From positions 1,922,001 through 1,986,000 of the forward strand of contig JALJCQ010000003.1 in NCBI GenBank assembly GCA_023091665.1: a stretch of 64,000 nt of DNA. Reading direction: 5' to 3'. Both the position numbers and the translations under genes were made by a program. The DNA comes from Pythium myriotylum. Its lineage: Eukaryota; Oomycota; Peronosporomycetes; Pythiales; Pythiaceae. Shown here one piece after another: positions 21,301-29,939 of the stretch. The stretch's first letter is position 1. Every line of letters begins with the position of its first letter. Below the pieces are notes generated by a model. The model was given only the letters and a program-made list of their open reading frames with translations, was not told the DNA's origin and ran no database searches.

Positions 21301-22198
21301 GAGTCGTGCCACACTAGCCTATCGACCGCAGTCCAACGGCATGACAGAGCGGAGGGTGCAGACGATCGTGGCAGCCGTCCGCTTATACGTGTCTGACGCG
21401 CAACAGAGGGACTGGGACGACTATGCTGAGCGCCTGGTGTTCGCGTTGAACGCGTGTCACGATCGCATCCGAGGCGATTCGCCGTTCTACCTGCTCCACG
21501 GTTGGGACGCGAGAACGACGCTCGAAACTGTGTTACCAACAGTTGACGAAGGGGGTAATGCGAACGCGAAACGCTGGCGGGCCGAGGTGCAAGCACAATA
21601 CCAGAAAGCCCGGGAGGATGTGGTCCGACTGCTTCGGCAGGCTATGGAGGACCGCCGCGAGATGTCGGCAGCGGAAGTACGAGGAGACTCGAGTGTCTTC
21701 ACCCCAGGTACGAAGGTGTGGGTCTATATCGACCAAGTCAAGCCCGGATTTGCACGGAAGTTGGCGCATCTTTGGCACGGGCCGTTCCGCATTCTCGAGC
21801 GACCGGCTGAGCACTTGGTGCGAATAAGTGTCGATGACGCGACGTATCGGCTATTTCCCGTCGTCCATGTTTCGAGATTGAAGCTCTGGAGGACGTTCGA
21901 CAGTCGGCCAACCCAGGAGCTGGAGGTCCCGGCGGACCAACGCTTTGACTTCGATGAACAGCTTCTACCCGAAGACTCCCTAGAACCGAACGAAGAGGAA
22001 GGTGAATATGAAGTTGAAACGGTGCTAGATCACAAGGACGAGCGGTTGAGCAGACAAGGGCGACCGATCCGCTACTACCTGGTGAAATGGGTAGGTTATG
22101 AGGAACCGACGTGGGTGGCAGAGGATGACGTGTCAGCCCCCAGCCTGGTGAGCGATTACGAGAGACGGTACGCGGCGATGCAAGTAGAGGAGGAATAA
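18314..22198 (+). CDS. pol, main part: RT, two RNase H domains, integrase, chromodomain
   Basis: RT motifs in order: PWASPIVIVVKKNG, IRLCIDYRVVN, LDMASGFW, MPFGLKNAPQIYQ, and active site YIDDILFGG. A first RNase H-like domain has lost its leading Asp (IIYANEWAIAASLMQ), as expected of a connection domain. A second, archaeal-type RNase H follows with SFDGSARPKRAGASCG, NEAEYRG and IVGDSRLV. After an acidic linker comes integrase: H2C2 finger (HHYH, CPDCQ), core MDHV, WVDHYTGYL, IRHDREPAF, SNGMTERRVQT. The C-terminus is a chromodomain (YEVETVLDHKDE, YYLVKWVGYEEPTWV), which in chromoviruses directs integration to modified chromatin. First visible codon in frame is near 18314; the upstream frameshift means it would not be made as one protein with the protease. 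Confidence 0.95.
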   Translation, partial: QFADKLYELLKGLLQAGFIVPSTSPWASPIVIVVKKNGVDIRLCIDYRVVNSLTRLMIYPMPVVHDLLENLGSLRWLCSLDMASGFWVVKMTDRARAISAFVTPFGLFEWLRMPFGLKNAPQIYQRLLDNALYGYLKLTPRHLQDSEMDVFADPVPADPGALPVIGRRSYIDDILFGGETWEEMCGRLERLLQACDEWGLSISLPKSVFGMSTVDYLGHSVSAEGLRAKPKNLEELTNLAFPTTVKGIQSFLGSLNYYHQFVEHFAVYAASLYEVTEADLLLETRQPGHLAAAKTSFDELKRRLADLPLLKHFDGKLQTVVIIYANEWAIAASLMQEHEGTLLPTKFFSRVLKPHEIRFTQAEKEVLALLHALHSAESLLSGRDLRVWTRNSTLSWLFQSKGLRGRLEKWAAILSPWSLRIERIKNGEDHLTALMAAASGPSERVDSMLESMRPRKRVGVNHSHSPVPTLRADKTTLVVSFDGSARPKRAGASCGVVLWEAPEWAIVAAKTRYYEDGTVNEAEYRGVIAAMDIALCHSAESVVIVGDSRLVIQQLKGEIECKSPGLQVLKAEALLKIGKFKSVHLLHVASEFNAAVDLITGKALQRCSGGIVSRDEYEGMKLLNRLHEVLSVQDDETKSAPVNAVTRSGRRAVDDEASRSTSADDVMPPSSGARDRASGPGDYISPASSHITADDDASGDGLAVEDDVQGPDQTEGVWKGGRSGQSSQGAGEDCLLAGQADLDTQSSSVSPDENTEWVQRLRAERIIRAQREESWIARLIRFLNGDAGDLSDDQAATCARLENSFEVVDGLLFYVGNKKTGDRSGREIQLRLVVPTTLKEEVLHHYHASLAGGHQGVSRVYERVTRSLYWRGVYGDVRDYVSACPDCQSGKGVPRNNVKSPGNLVATRPFDILGMDHVPSLLTSHRGNSELLIWVDHYTGYLIVSANASRTAQEVAEAYERCVYRHYGASKTIRHDREPAFMSDVFRAFSRLIGQRSRATLAYRPQSNGMTERRVQTIVAAVRLYVSDAQQRDWDDYAERLVFALNACHDRIRGDSPFYLLHGWDARTTLETVLPTVDEGGNANAKRWRAEVQAQYQKAREDVVRLLRQAMEDRREMSAAEVRGDSSVFTPGTKVWVYIDQVKPGFARKLAHLWHGPFRILERPAEHLVRISVDDATYRLFPVVHVSRLKLWRTFDSRPTQELEVPADQRFDFDEQLLPEDSLEPNEEEGEYEVETVLDHKDERLSRQGRPIRYYLVKWVGYEEPTWVAEDDVSAPSLVSDYERRYAAMQVEEE

Positions 22199-22736
22199 GG
22201 AGGCCACACACGCCGAGGTAAGCAACGTCCGTTCAAGGGGCGGCGTCGGCTGCCGCGACGGCCGTGGTACACGACTAACACCCGGGCCGACAGAGTCACT
22301 GCCTGTGTCGGCTGCCTGCGGTGAAGTCACTACCGGCGGGAGGCGCCGGTAGCGGAGGAGAAAGGGGGCTCCATGTATCGTGACGTGAAGAAGAAGCGAA
22401 GCCCCAGGGCGGAAGGAAGAGAAGGGACGTTTCGCATGCATTTAGAAAAAGGACGGTGCGGCTGGCCAAGACACACTAGCGCGGCGGGCACCCCGGCATC
22501 ATGACTGGAAGGTCCTGCCATTGGTCAATGGGACCTAGGGGCCGACGGCCTGGCCGGGGAACCAAAGCGAGAGTGCTCCAAGTCGACGCCAGCACAAGAG
22601 GATGAAAATGGAACTTCAGAATTGACTAAGAAAGGGCCGCCAGAGAGACGGCGGGCGGGCTCCACGGCTATCCAACTCGTCCGATCGGGCTAGAAGCGGA
22701 CATTATGCAGACAGAACGAAAGGGAGAGTCTCCTGA
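22199..22736. other. spacer between pol and the antisense gene
   Basis: 538 bp with no coding frame of note. The plus-strand pol and the minus-strand gene converge here, so both transcripts must end in or near it. Confidence 0.5.
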
Positions 22737-25136
22737 TTACTCGACCGGAGGAGACAGAGCACGGGCAGGGGCAGTCGGGGCAGCCAGTGGCTCGAAGAGC
22801 AGCGGAACTCGAGTTACCGAGTCGTCGAGCGGCTCGGCGACGACGGACTCGTCGTTGCGGCGAACGAGGGAGACGCGACCGGTCACCGACCGGATCGCGG
22901 GCTGGGGCGATACCGGCTCTTCTACGTCCAGCCAGAACTTCTGGCGGATCCGCGACATCGCGGCCGTGCTGGGATGCGCCTCGGGATGACAAAGGAAGAA
23001 CCCACGCTCCGGCTGCGAAGCTTCCAAACGGAGCGCGGCGGCCGCCAGACTCTCGCCAGGATTCGGAATCAACAGACACGAGCCGAAACCAGGCGCCCAA
23101 AGGAAGAAACGGTCGAGCAACAGGTCGGCGTCGAACTCGGGATGGGCGTCGAAGAATGCAATCAATCGGCGGAAGTGAGCCTGAACGAGAGGAGTCGATT
23201 TGGAACGACGGGACTTGCGGGCGGCGCGCCAGACCTTGAACCCGTCGCTGGATGGCGCAACCATGAAGTGGGTGCGGTCAAACATGACACGGAAGATGGC
23301 CTCGTAGAAGCACAGGGTGTCGACATACAACTCGGTGAACCGCGGATCCGCAGGATTAAAAGTGATCGGCCGCGGCAGGAGACGCATCAAGTCGTCCCAT
23401 GGGCGCGTAACGAGCCACTCGTCGATCTCTTGAGCAGTCACCGCGCGCCCACCTACGAAGGACACGACGGCGGACACCTGGTTGTGGTTGGGAGGGACTC
23501 GCTCAGCGGAGAACCAGCCGAACTTCCATGCAAACTGTTCTAACTGCTCGACGAAGTGCGGGCGCCAAGAGGATTTCTCCGGCGGCCACTCCGGCGACCA
23601 GTCGACCCACGAACGACGGAGGACCTCGAGATCGCCCTGAGACTGCCCACGGGGCGCCGGACGCGGCCGCGACTTGGGGGGGTGTGGACTGATCCGACGT
23701 CAGGTCAACGAGCGACGCGTCGTCCGGTGCTGACGACTCGCGAGCTTTCTTGCCGGACTTGCCGAGGGAGGAATCGCCCGCCCGCTTCTTGCTTCCCCCA
23801 GACGAGTGGGGTTTGGTAGACTTCGTGACGCTCTTCGCGGCGTCCCCTGAGTGAGTAGAGACGGGAGAATCGGCGGGGGATCGAGTTGGGGGACTAGGCA
23901 CCACGACTTTACCATCGAAGGAGACGAGCCCCGGGCATAAGTCGGCCTTCTCCAGGAAGCTGTGGACACCGTCGTCGGGGCGATACTTGGTGAGTTCTTC
24001 GACCAGCTCCGAACAACGTCGCAAGATCTCTTGGCGCTCAGCTGTAACACTTTCGGAAGTGCCAGGAGCGGCGGCCTGGACGGCATTGGCAAGCTCGGCG
24101 AGGACGTCGTTGGGCGGTACGCTCAAATGTTCAGGCGAATAGGAACTGACCCGGCGGAGGCCGTTCATTATCGGGCCAAGTTGAATGATCGGGAGAGAGG
24201 GGTCGACGTCATGACGGCGCTGTTGGAGGGCACCGACAATCGTCTCAATAGCGCCAGCATTGCGAGCTGCGGCCATGGCGACGGGGCCTAAGAATGATTC
24301 ATATTGAGCCACGGTTTCACGGTTCTGGGCCACGAGGGCCGAGAGCACCTGAACAACAGCCTCGTCCGCTGTGAGTCTGTGAGCAATCGCCTCTGGCCGC
24401 CCGAGGGCCTCGTACGCGGCTAGCTGCTCCCTGGCCTGACGAAATCCGGCCAGGCCACCCAAGTGGCGGATCGCCTCGTCATTCACCTTCGCTCGAGTCA
24501 GCTCGTCACCCAAGCGCTCGAGCTCTCTCTTGTGCTTACGCTCTAGATCCTCGATCTCCCGAACTAGGTCCTCTCGTTCGGCGTGTGCGTCGCGATCGGC
24601 TGCGACCTTCGAGAGCTTGGCGAGCATATCTTCCCGGTCTCGTCGAGAAGCTACGTCGAGGAGCTTGGTCGCATCAGCCTGCATTTCGGCCATCAGTGAC
24701 GAGGTCAATGGCAGCGCGACGCATCGCGTGAATCGTGAGACGAACCTTGGATTGCTTGAGCTCGCGCAGCTCCTCGGCCTGCTCACGCAGGGACACCAAC
24801 TCGCGATCAGCGTCCGATACGCGCCTCTGCAGCCGAGCCAACTCCGCGTCGTCCCCGCCCCCGCCAGACAAAGACGCGAGAAGTCTCTCGCAAGCTGAAG
24901 CAGAACCAAGCGCGTCGACAATGCGAGCGAGCAGAGCGTTGAGACCATTGAGTCCGGCAGTTGAGATATCGGCACGAATATCATCGATAGCGGCGAAGAG
25001 TTGACCGGCCACGGAAACCAGTTGCTCCCGCGCCATCTTACGCGCGCTCTCTCTCGCGCGGGCGACATGATCTAAGGGGGAACGGAGGGTCAGCAGGGCG
25101 ATCACAACGGCGAAGGCCACCGTACTCACCGGCCAT
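22737..25136 (-). CDS. antisense coiled-coil protein gene inside the LTR element (3 exons)
   Basis: On the strand opposite to gag-pol, exons 25136-25130, 25071-24746 and 24678-22737 join into one frame. The first GT-AG intron (58 nt, GTGAGT...CTTAG) joins M-A to DHVARARESARK; the second (67 nt, GTTCGT...GCAG) joins ELKQSK to ADATKLLDVAS, extending a continuous coiled coil (about residues 70-180). A Ser/Pro/Lys-rich linker follows, then a Trp-rich C-terminal domain (WVDWSPEWPPE, EIDEWLVTRPWDDLM, YEAIFRVMFDRTHFM). A run of seven G at 23676-23682 puts the last third out of frame by one base; six would restore it. Product about 757 aa, function unknown; it could act on capsid or nucleic acid. Antisense genes in this position are known from some plant gypsy elements. 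Confidence 0.7.
24679..24745 (-). other. intron 2 of the antisense gene
   Basis: 67 nt, phase 0. Reading through it without splicing hits a stop within the intron's own frame, while removing it makes a seamless coiled coil. Confidence 0.65.
25072..25129 (-). other. intron 1 of the antisense gene
   Basis: 58 nt with a consensus GTGAGT donor after ATGGCCG. It leaves a 7-nt first coding exon. Confidence 0.55.
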
Positions 25137-25287
25137 CGCGACGGTCACGGAATAAGTACCGCTGGAGGAAGATTTGCAACCAGAAGTGAGTGATGGGACG
25201 GGATCGGCTACGAAGGCACCGGAGAACTTTCCAACGGGGTGACGCCAGCCGACTGTCTCGGACTCTCGTCGGTCTGGGACCGTGGTC

Positions 25288-25303
25288 GTGTCGAGAGGGG
25301 CGC
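25288..25303 (+). promoter_or_regulatory. probable polypurine tract
   Basis: Purine-rich GAGAGGGG immediately before the 3' LTR, the usual primer site for plus-strand DNA synthesis. Confidence 0.45.
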
Positions 25304-26365
25304 TGTGGTAAAGCGGCTGATCTCTGGGACAGGCGATGTGGAACAGAGCACCCCCCAACTATTCTGGAACGGCCCAGAAGAGAGAGATACCTGTAGGCTA
25401 ACCGATATTAGTACGTTCGCGGGGTGGTGACCGTTCTGTACCGGTATCAACGGTACAGCCGGTCAAAACCGGTATTTCTGATCCCCGTAGCCGATTGGCT
25501 AATATGGGCTGTCGATCAGACCCGATCTGAGTCTGCGTCTCGTCCAATTATAAGGGGCGTAATCAGTGTCAGATGGGTAGAATCAGGCCAGGAGTTCAGC
25601 AGGGATAGTGGGTGATAGAGTCAGCAGGGAGCCGGTCCGAAGCCGGTTCCGAACTTAGGCAGCCGAACCTAGCTTAGATTCGCACTTAGGATAGCCGGTA
25701 ACGGCCAAGGTAATGGACTTCCATTTTCACCGTCAAGTCCGCAAGCAAGCCGCAAGACTTGGCGAGGAACGTCGACACCAAGGCTCGCCGTCACCAACAG
25801 GAGGTGACGTTAAAGAAGAGCCGGTGGACTCTGGCTGTTGTAGCCGGAAGAAGCCGAAGAACCGCTCAAGGAGCAGCCGATTTGAAGCGCTGGGGCAAGT
25901 CTGCCAGCGGCGTCGGCTGCGCAAGTCAAGGAAAGGTCGTGTGCGCCGGTGGGATTGTCCCCCCGCCACGATCCAAGGAGTGCTACGTCCTCTGGCGTCT
26001 CTACGCCAGGCGAATACGCCCAAGGAAGCCGCAGCCCGGTCCCACCGGCTGCGCACAAGTGCACCGAGCCCCTGCGTGTTGAGCAGGTGTGTTTCTCGGC
26101 CCGTACGACCCCTCCGACCAGTTCTGCTAGACGGTCTCCTAGCGGGCTACAGTTGTCGGACCCCCAGAGGCTTCACGACCCTCTGGTTCCCTCCCCGACT
26201 TTCGGCGGCAGACATCAGCCCACGGTTCACCCCCACAGCGACTTCACGTAAGGTGTAACGCCTGTGGTTACCACCCAGCTCCAAGAATCTGAAGGCCTGT
26301 TGGTGAGGGGTCAGCGGTCACGAGCAGTCGCTGTGCTGTGATTTGTGCCGACCCTCTCTACCACA
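25304..26365 (+). repeat. 3' LTR, 1062 bp
   Basis: Same sequence as 13486-14547 as far as read, offset 11,818 bp. The next bases (ACAGC...) belong to the 3' flank of secreted-protein gene A1. Confidence 0.95.
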
Positions 26366-26403
26366 ACAGCACTGGTGCACTGGAGCGCTGAAGAACAGGC
26401 GGC

Positions 26404-26841
26404 TCAAAGAAGCGTGGGCGGAGTCGTTGGGGCGACCGTCGCGTTCGCAGGCGGCACCGTCTCGGCCGGAGGGAGCGGCGCGGCTGGTGCTGGTGCTGGT
26501 GCAGGTGCCGGCTGTGGCTGCAGACCCGGAATCGGGATGGGAACAGTGACTCCGATCTCTGGCGGGCGCAAGAGTCCGCTGCCCGGACGAGCTGGCGCGG
26601 GTGCCGGCACTGGTGCTGGACCCGGGGCCGGAGCGGGAGCGGGAGCGGGAGCGGGAGCGGGAGCGGGAGCAGGCGCTGGTGCAGGCGCGACCGGCGGACG
26701 AGCGGCTGGACGACGGCCAAAGCGAAGCTCGCGAGGTGTCGCTGACACGGACGACCCGGATACCATCGAGACGGACGCCAGGCTGCCCAGCATGACGCAG
26801 CCGAGAACCACGAGACGCAGCGACTTGATCAGAGACACCAT
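26404..26841 (-). CDS. secreted RxLR-like Ala/Pro-repeat protein, type A, copy 1 (145 aa)
   Basis: ATG at 26841 in a strong context (caccATGG). Residues 1-~34 form a signal peptide (basic MVSLIKSLR, hydrophobic core LVVLGCVMLG, small residues SSVSA). RELR follows at 37-40, inside TPRELRFGRRPAARP, the distance at which RxLR host-entry motifs lie in oomycete effectors; no downstream EER is present. Residues ~49-75 are an (AP)n tract; then GVTVPIPIPGLQP, a second short AP tract and a Thr/Pro tail. No folded enzyme domain is recognisable. It is likely a secreted, extended, wall-associated or host-directed protein. Shares its upstream region with type B gene 29126-29740, which points away from it. 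Confidence 0.75.
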   Translation of the reverse strand: MVSLIKSLRLVVLGCVMLGSLASVSMVSGSSVSATPRELRFGRRPAARPPVAPAPAPAPAPAPAPAPAPAPAPGPAPVPAPAPARPGSGLLRPPEIGVTVPIPIPGLQPQPAPAPAPAPAAPLPPAETVPPANATVAPTTPPTLL

Positions 26842-26973
26842 GGTGATGGCTAGTATTCAGAGTTGAGAGTGGGAGGAGGAGGAGGAGGAGGAGGTCGTGA
26901 AGGGCTTGCTTGGGTGAGAGAGGTGGAGAGCAGCCGAGTCGAGTCAAGTCGAACCGGATAGGCTTCTCGAGGC

Positions 26974-26987
26974 AAGTTGCAGAATGA
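26974..26987 (-). promoter_or_regulatory. initiator-like element of A1
   Basis: On the minus strand TCATTCTGCAACTT, close to the oomycete initiator consensus TCATTYYNCAWTTT, 133 nt before the ATG. Confidence 0.5.
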
Positions 26988-27103
26988 GTGGACTTGACTC
27001 GAATGGAATCGAGCGAAGTGGACTCGACGACTCGAGTGGAGTCGAGTTGAACGGATATGGATGAGACGCTATTCATGGAGCACACCACCACTTCCCTCCA
27101 ACC

Positions 27104-27762
27104 GATCATCTCGTTCGCAATACAGGGCGAACCCACAGCCCAACCGGCACATGACCAGTCTGAGTTGTCGCTTGAGAACAGACGTGCATCGATCCTATCA
27201 GATCTGGAGAAGCTAGATCAAGATCAACAGTAAGGTGAAGTATTTGTAATTGTGATAGTAATCGCTAAAAGTATTGTTAGGTTGACCGATATCGTCAAGT
27301 CAACTATCTCGGTTGAGGCAGTGGAGCGAGCTATTTCGTGCGAGTCGGAACTGGTAGACCTTCGAGCTACGGTCGATTCAAAACTAGCCGAGTTGAAAGC
27401 TATAAGCTGTCGCCCGAATGAGATTGCGACGACTAGGTGAGTTCCTCGTGACTTGTGGACTAAATCCTAGCAACTGATCCTTTCACAACAAATATTGAAG
27501 GCACTACAGACTTAAGACTGCTCTAAAGTCTGTGAACGCAAACTTCTCGCGCTTGTATCGTTTGATGAATGAGGTAAGAGGCCATAAACGTGTCGTGCCA
27601 GCTTGGCATATTGATCTCAGAGACCCTCAGGACGGGGATTGTTACCTTGGTTACTCGCTGGAGCGAAGCACGCTTTTTAGCGATGGGATCACGCTGAACT
27701 GTAAATCAGACGAAAGTCAGTGGCAAAAGGTGGAGAGAGCTCGATTATTCAACAAACTATGA
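27104..27762 (+). pseudogene. 5'-truncated gene fragment of unknown function (3 exons)
   Basis: Found only in the left arm of the inverted repeat, where it replaces ordinary spacer. Exons 27104-27229, 27281-27436 and 27510-27762 join in one frame across GT-AG introns of 51 and 73 nt. Exon 1 ends SDLEKLDQDQ; exon 2 reads LTDIVKSTISVEAVERAIS and SELVDLRATVDSKLAEL; exon 3 continues LKTALKSVNANFSRLYRLMN and ends ERARLFNKL at TGA 27760-27762. The middle is helical/coiled-coil-like. No start codon is found; the 5' end is cut at the repeat breakpoint near 27101. I do not recognise the family. It looks like a host gene tail captured during the rearrangement. Confidence 0.5.
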
Positions 27763-28982
27763 TATCTTCAAGTGCTCATCATGCTATAGTTTGTAGGCTT
27801 GTCAGGGGGTCAGCAAGTTGTTTGCGCCGTCGAAACGTCCCACCGCATTATTCGCATTATCCGCATTATCTCTCTGCATCTCACTCAATACATGGATGAA
27901 AACGAACACAAATGCGATGCGCCGTCGCGGCAGCCAGAATCGTGTGGCCGATCGCGGCAAGACGTCCCTCAGTCCCTACATATGAGGATGGCTTCAACAC
28001 CAACTGGCGGGTGCAACGGCATTCCCCCGCGTCGCGGTGAGTGGTGAGACATTCGTTCACTCACGTCACTTTGACTGGCACTGCATTCCACGTCAACCTG
28101 TATGAACACGAACTCCACATACACACTCACATGGACCATGGCCATCTGGTTCGGTGGATTCTTCTCTTCGATTCTTCGACGGCAACTGAGGCGGACTCAT
28201 ACTGCACCCGGTCGGATGCGCTACAGACTGCATGTTCACGTGGATGCAAGCTGACGTACTCATCTGTGCAGGTTGAAGCTGTGGATGGATCCCATCCGAC
28301 GACGTCCTGTCCACTCACTGCTCACAGTCACGGAAGGCAGATCGCACCAACACCCCAGTTCCCCAGCACCCCAGCACGCCAGTACCCCACTGCTAGTACC
28401 CCAGTCCCCCAGCACGCTCCGTCCGTCAGGAGGGCGACCATAATCGGATGGAATCGGATTTGTTCGAATCGAACGGGATCACATCAAACCGCATTCCACT
28501 CGATGGAACGTTGGCATGCACTGCTGCAACCACGAAAGCTAAGTGGGATAGTCGCACATCTCACCTACTTATTCCAGTATCCACGTTCAGGTGCCGTACG
28601 AAGAACGTTGAAGCGGGGGTACAGTGCTCCACATGGTTCTTCCCACCATACCACTGCGACATTGAAGTGGCATCCACCCTGGCGTCGTGTCTGAACCACA
28701 CAGTGTGCGATCATCTGGCGGCCGCGGTTTCCTCCATCCACGCGATAGAGGCTGAGTCGTGACCGCATGAGTCCATCAAACCGAATCCACCGAAAACGGA
28801 CCACCGAGCACGAACCACAGACCACTGACCACCGACATCGAAGACGATATCACAGCGCATATCCGGATACCGCATCAAACATCTCTTGTTCTCTGGGGCG
28901 ATCGAGAAGTAGTCTCTATGCAAACAGCTTCTCGTACAACATCGGCTTCCACTCGGTGGATCTTGGATTCCCCAGGCGCTTG
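27763..28982. other. intergenic part of the A1/B1 shared upstream region
   Basis: From 27826 it is the mirror of 31449-32608. It holds a direct triple of cattattcgc-like words (27846-27872). No gene is supported; several short frames recur in all five copies only because the DNA is duplicated. Confidence 0.5.
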
Positions 28983-28996
28983 TCATTCTACAATCT
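28983..28996 (+). promoter_or_regulatory. initiator-like element of B1
   Basis: TCATTCTACAATCT, one mismatch to the oomycete initiator consensus, 130 nt before the B1 ATG. A run of CCCACG hexamers (29031-29060) lies between it and the start codon, in the presumed 5' UTR. Confidence 0.55.
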
Positions 28997-29125
28997 GCTT
29001 GCATCAGCTCAACCCGACGGCTCCACCCACGCCCACGCCCACGCCCACGCCTACCCCCACGCCCCCACGCCAACCCCAGCCGCCCAGCCCAGCCCACGAC
29101 CCGTGCGCCTCTCTCCGATACAACC

Positions 29126-29740
29126 ATGGTCTCCATCGCCCAGTCGCTTCGTTTCATTCTGCTCGGATGTCTGCTGATCACGACTGTGCCAACTCTTGCG
29201 TCGGCGTCGCCCGCGTCTGCGAGTGGCGTGACCAGAGAGCTCCGCTTCGGTCGTCGCCCAGCGGCTCGACCGGCACCAGCTCCGGCACCAGCACCAGCAC
29301 CAGCACCAGCACCAGCACCAGCACCAGCACCAGCACCAGCACCAGCACCAGCACCAGCACCAGCACCAGCACCCGCACCAGCACCCGCACCAGCACCCGC
29401 ACCAGCACCAGCACCAGCACCCGCACCAGCACCGAAGCCGGCGCCAGCACCAACGCCAGCGCCTGGTCCCGGCACTCCGCCCGCACCCAAACCCGCTCCG
29501 GGCCCTGCTCCGGGCCCCGCTCCGGCTCCAGCTCCTGGTCAAGGCGGCGGCGGCGGCGGAGGCTTTCAGCCAGGCATCGGCATCGAAGTCCCTCTGCCCA
29601 TCCCTGGCTTACAGCCTGCTCCAGCACCAGCTCCAGCACCCGCTCCGCTGCCTCCGGCGGAGACGCTTCCGCCGACGAACACGACTGCTCCACCCGCGTC
29701 TGCGCCACTTCCAGGAACGGTGGCACCACCACGATTGTAA
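29126..29740 (+). CDS. secreted RxLR-like Ala/Pro-repeat protein, type B, copy 1 (204 aa)
   Basis: ATG 29126 (caaccATGG). Signal peptide MVSIAQSLRFILLGCLL...TLASA, then TRELRFGRRPAARP with RELR at residues 37-40, the same position as in type A. A long (AP)n tract follows (about residues 50-105), built of near-perfect 6-nt GCACCA units, then KPAPAP segments, a glycine run (GQGGGGGGGFQPG), and IGIEVPLPIPGLQP, the same motif as type A. A short AP tract and a Thr/Pro-rich end close it. The body is low complexity, so function is inferred only from secretion signal, RxLR-like motif and gene context. Confidence 0.75.
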   Translation: MVSIAQSLRFILLGCLLITTVPTLASASPASASGVTRELRFGRRPAARPAPAPAPAPAPAPAPAPAPAPAPAPAPAPAPAPAPAPAPAPAPAPAPAPAPAPAPKPAPAPTPAPGPGTPPAPKPAPGPAPGPAPAPAPGQGGGGGGGFQPGIGIEVPLPIPGLQPAPAPAPAPAPLPPAETLPPTNTTAPPASAPLPGTVAPPRL

Positions 29741-29939
29741 GTCATCAGCCAGGCACCTTACTTGCTGCTCGTTTCGAGTTGAGTACCCGATGCCACTTCC
29801 TCAGTTGTTTTCGTAGTGTAATGTACATTGCGGTTTAGCTCGGTGTGTGATGATGAAAGCTGGCGTCAGCTGCGTTACGTCGTGCAAGCAGCTACTAGTT
29901 TAGGTGTACATGCTGGGACCAAGCTCGATATGTGGTCAC

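Larger units (their letters stand above)
13486..26365 (+). mobile_element. large Ty3/gypsy LTR retrotransposon (12,880 bp) with dual RNase H, chromodomain and an antisense gene
   Basis: Two 1062-bp LTRs that look identical (13486-14547 and 25304-26365) bound gag, protease, RT, RNase H twice, integrase and chromodomain on the plus strand, and a spliced gene on the minus strand between pol and the 3' LTR. The apparent identity of the LTRs implies a recent insertion, yet gag carries an in-frame stop (15217-15219) and pol a frameshift (about 18290-18314), so this copy is not autonomous as written. Gypsy-type elements with an added archaeal-type RNase H have been described from plants (Tat) and oomycetes; this element fits that class. 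The flanking five bases are not a direct repeat (GCTGT left, ACAGC right). Confidence 0.9.
26366..29939 (+). repeat. left arm of the large inverted repeat (A1-B1 module)
   Basis: Mirrors 30492-33425 on the other strand, gene for gene and almost base for base. The exception is 27101-27825, which replaces ~100 bp of the other arm. The arm begins where the LTR element ends and stops at GTGGTCAC (29932-29939). Confidence 0.9.

Noticed and set aside
28711..29838. Very long overlapping frames in the A/B genes (for example Gly-Ala, Trp-Cys and Thr-Ser repeat frames of 160-310 codons)
   Set aside because: They are other frames of the same 6-nt repeats. Only the frames with ATG, signal peptide and RELR were kept.
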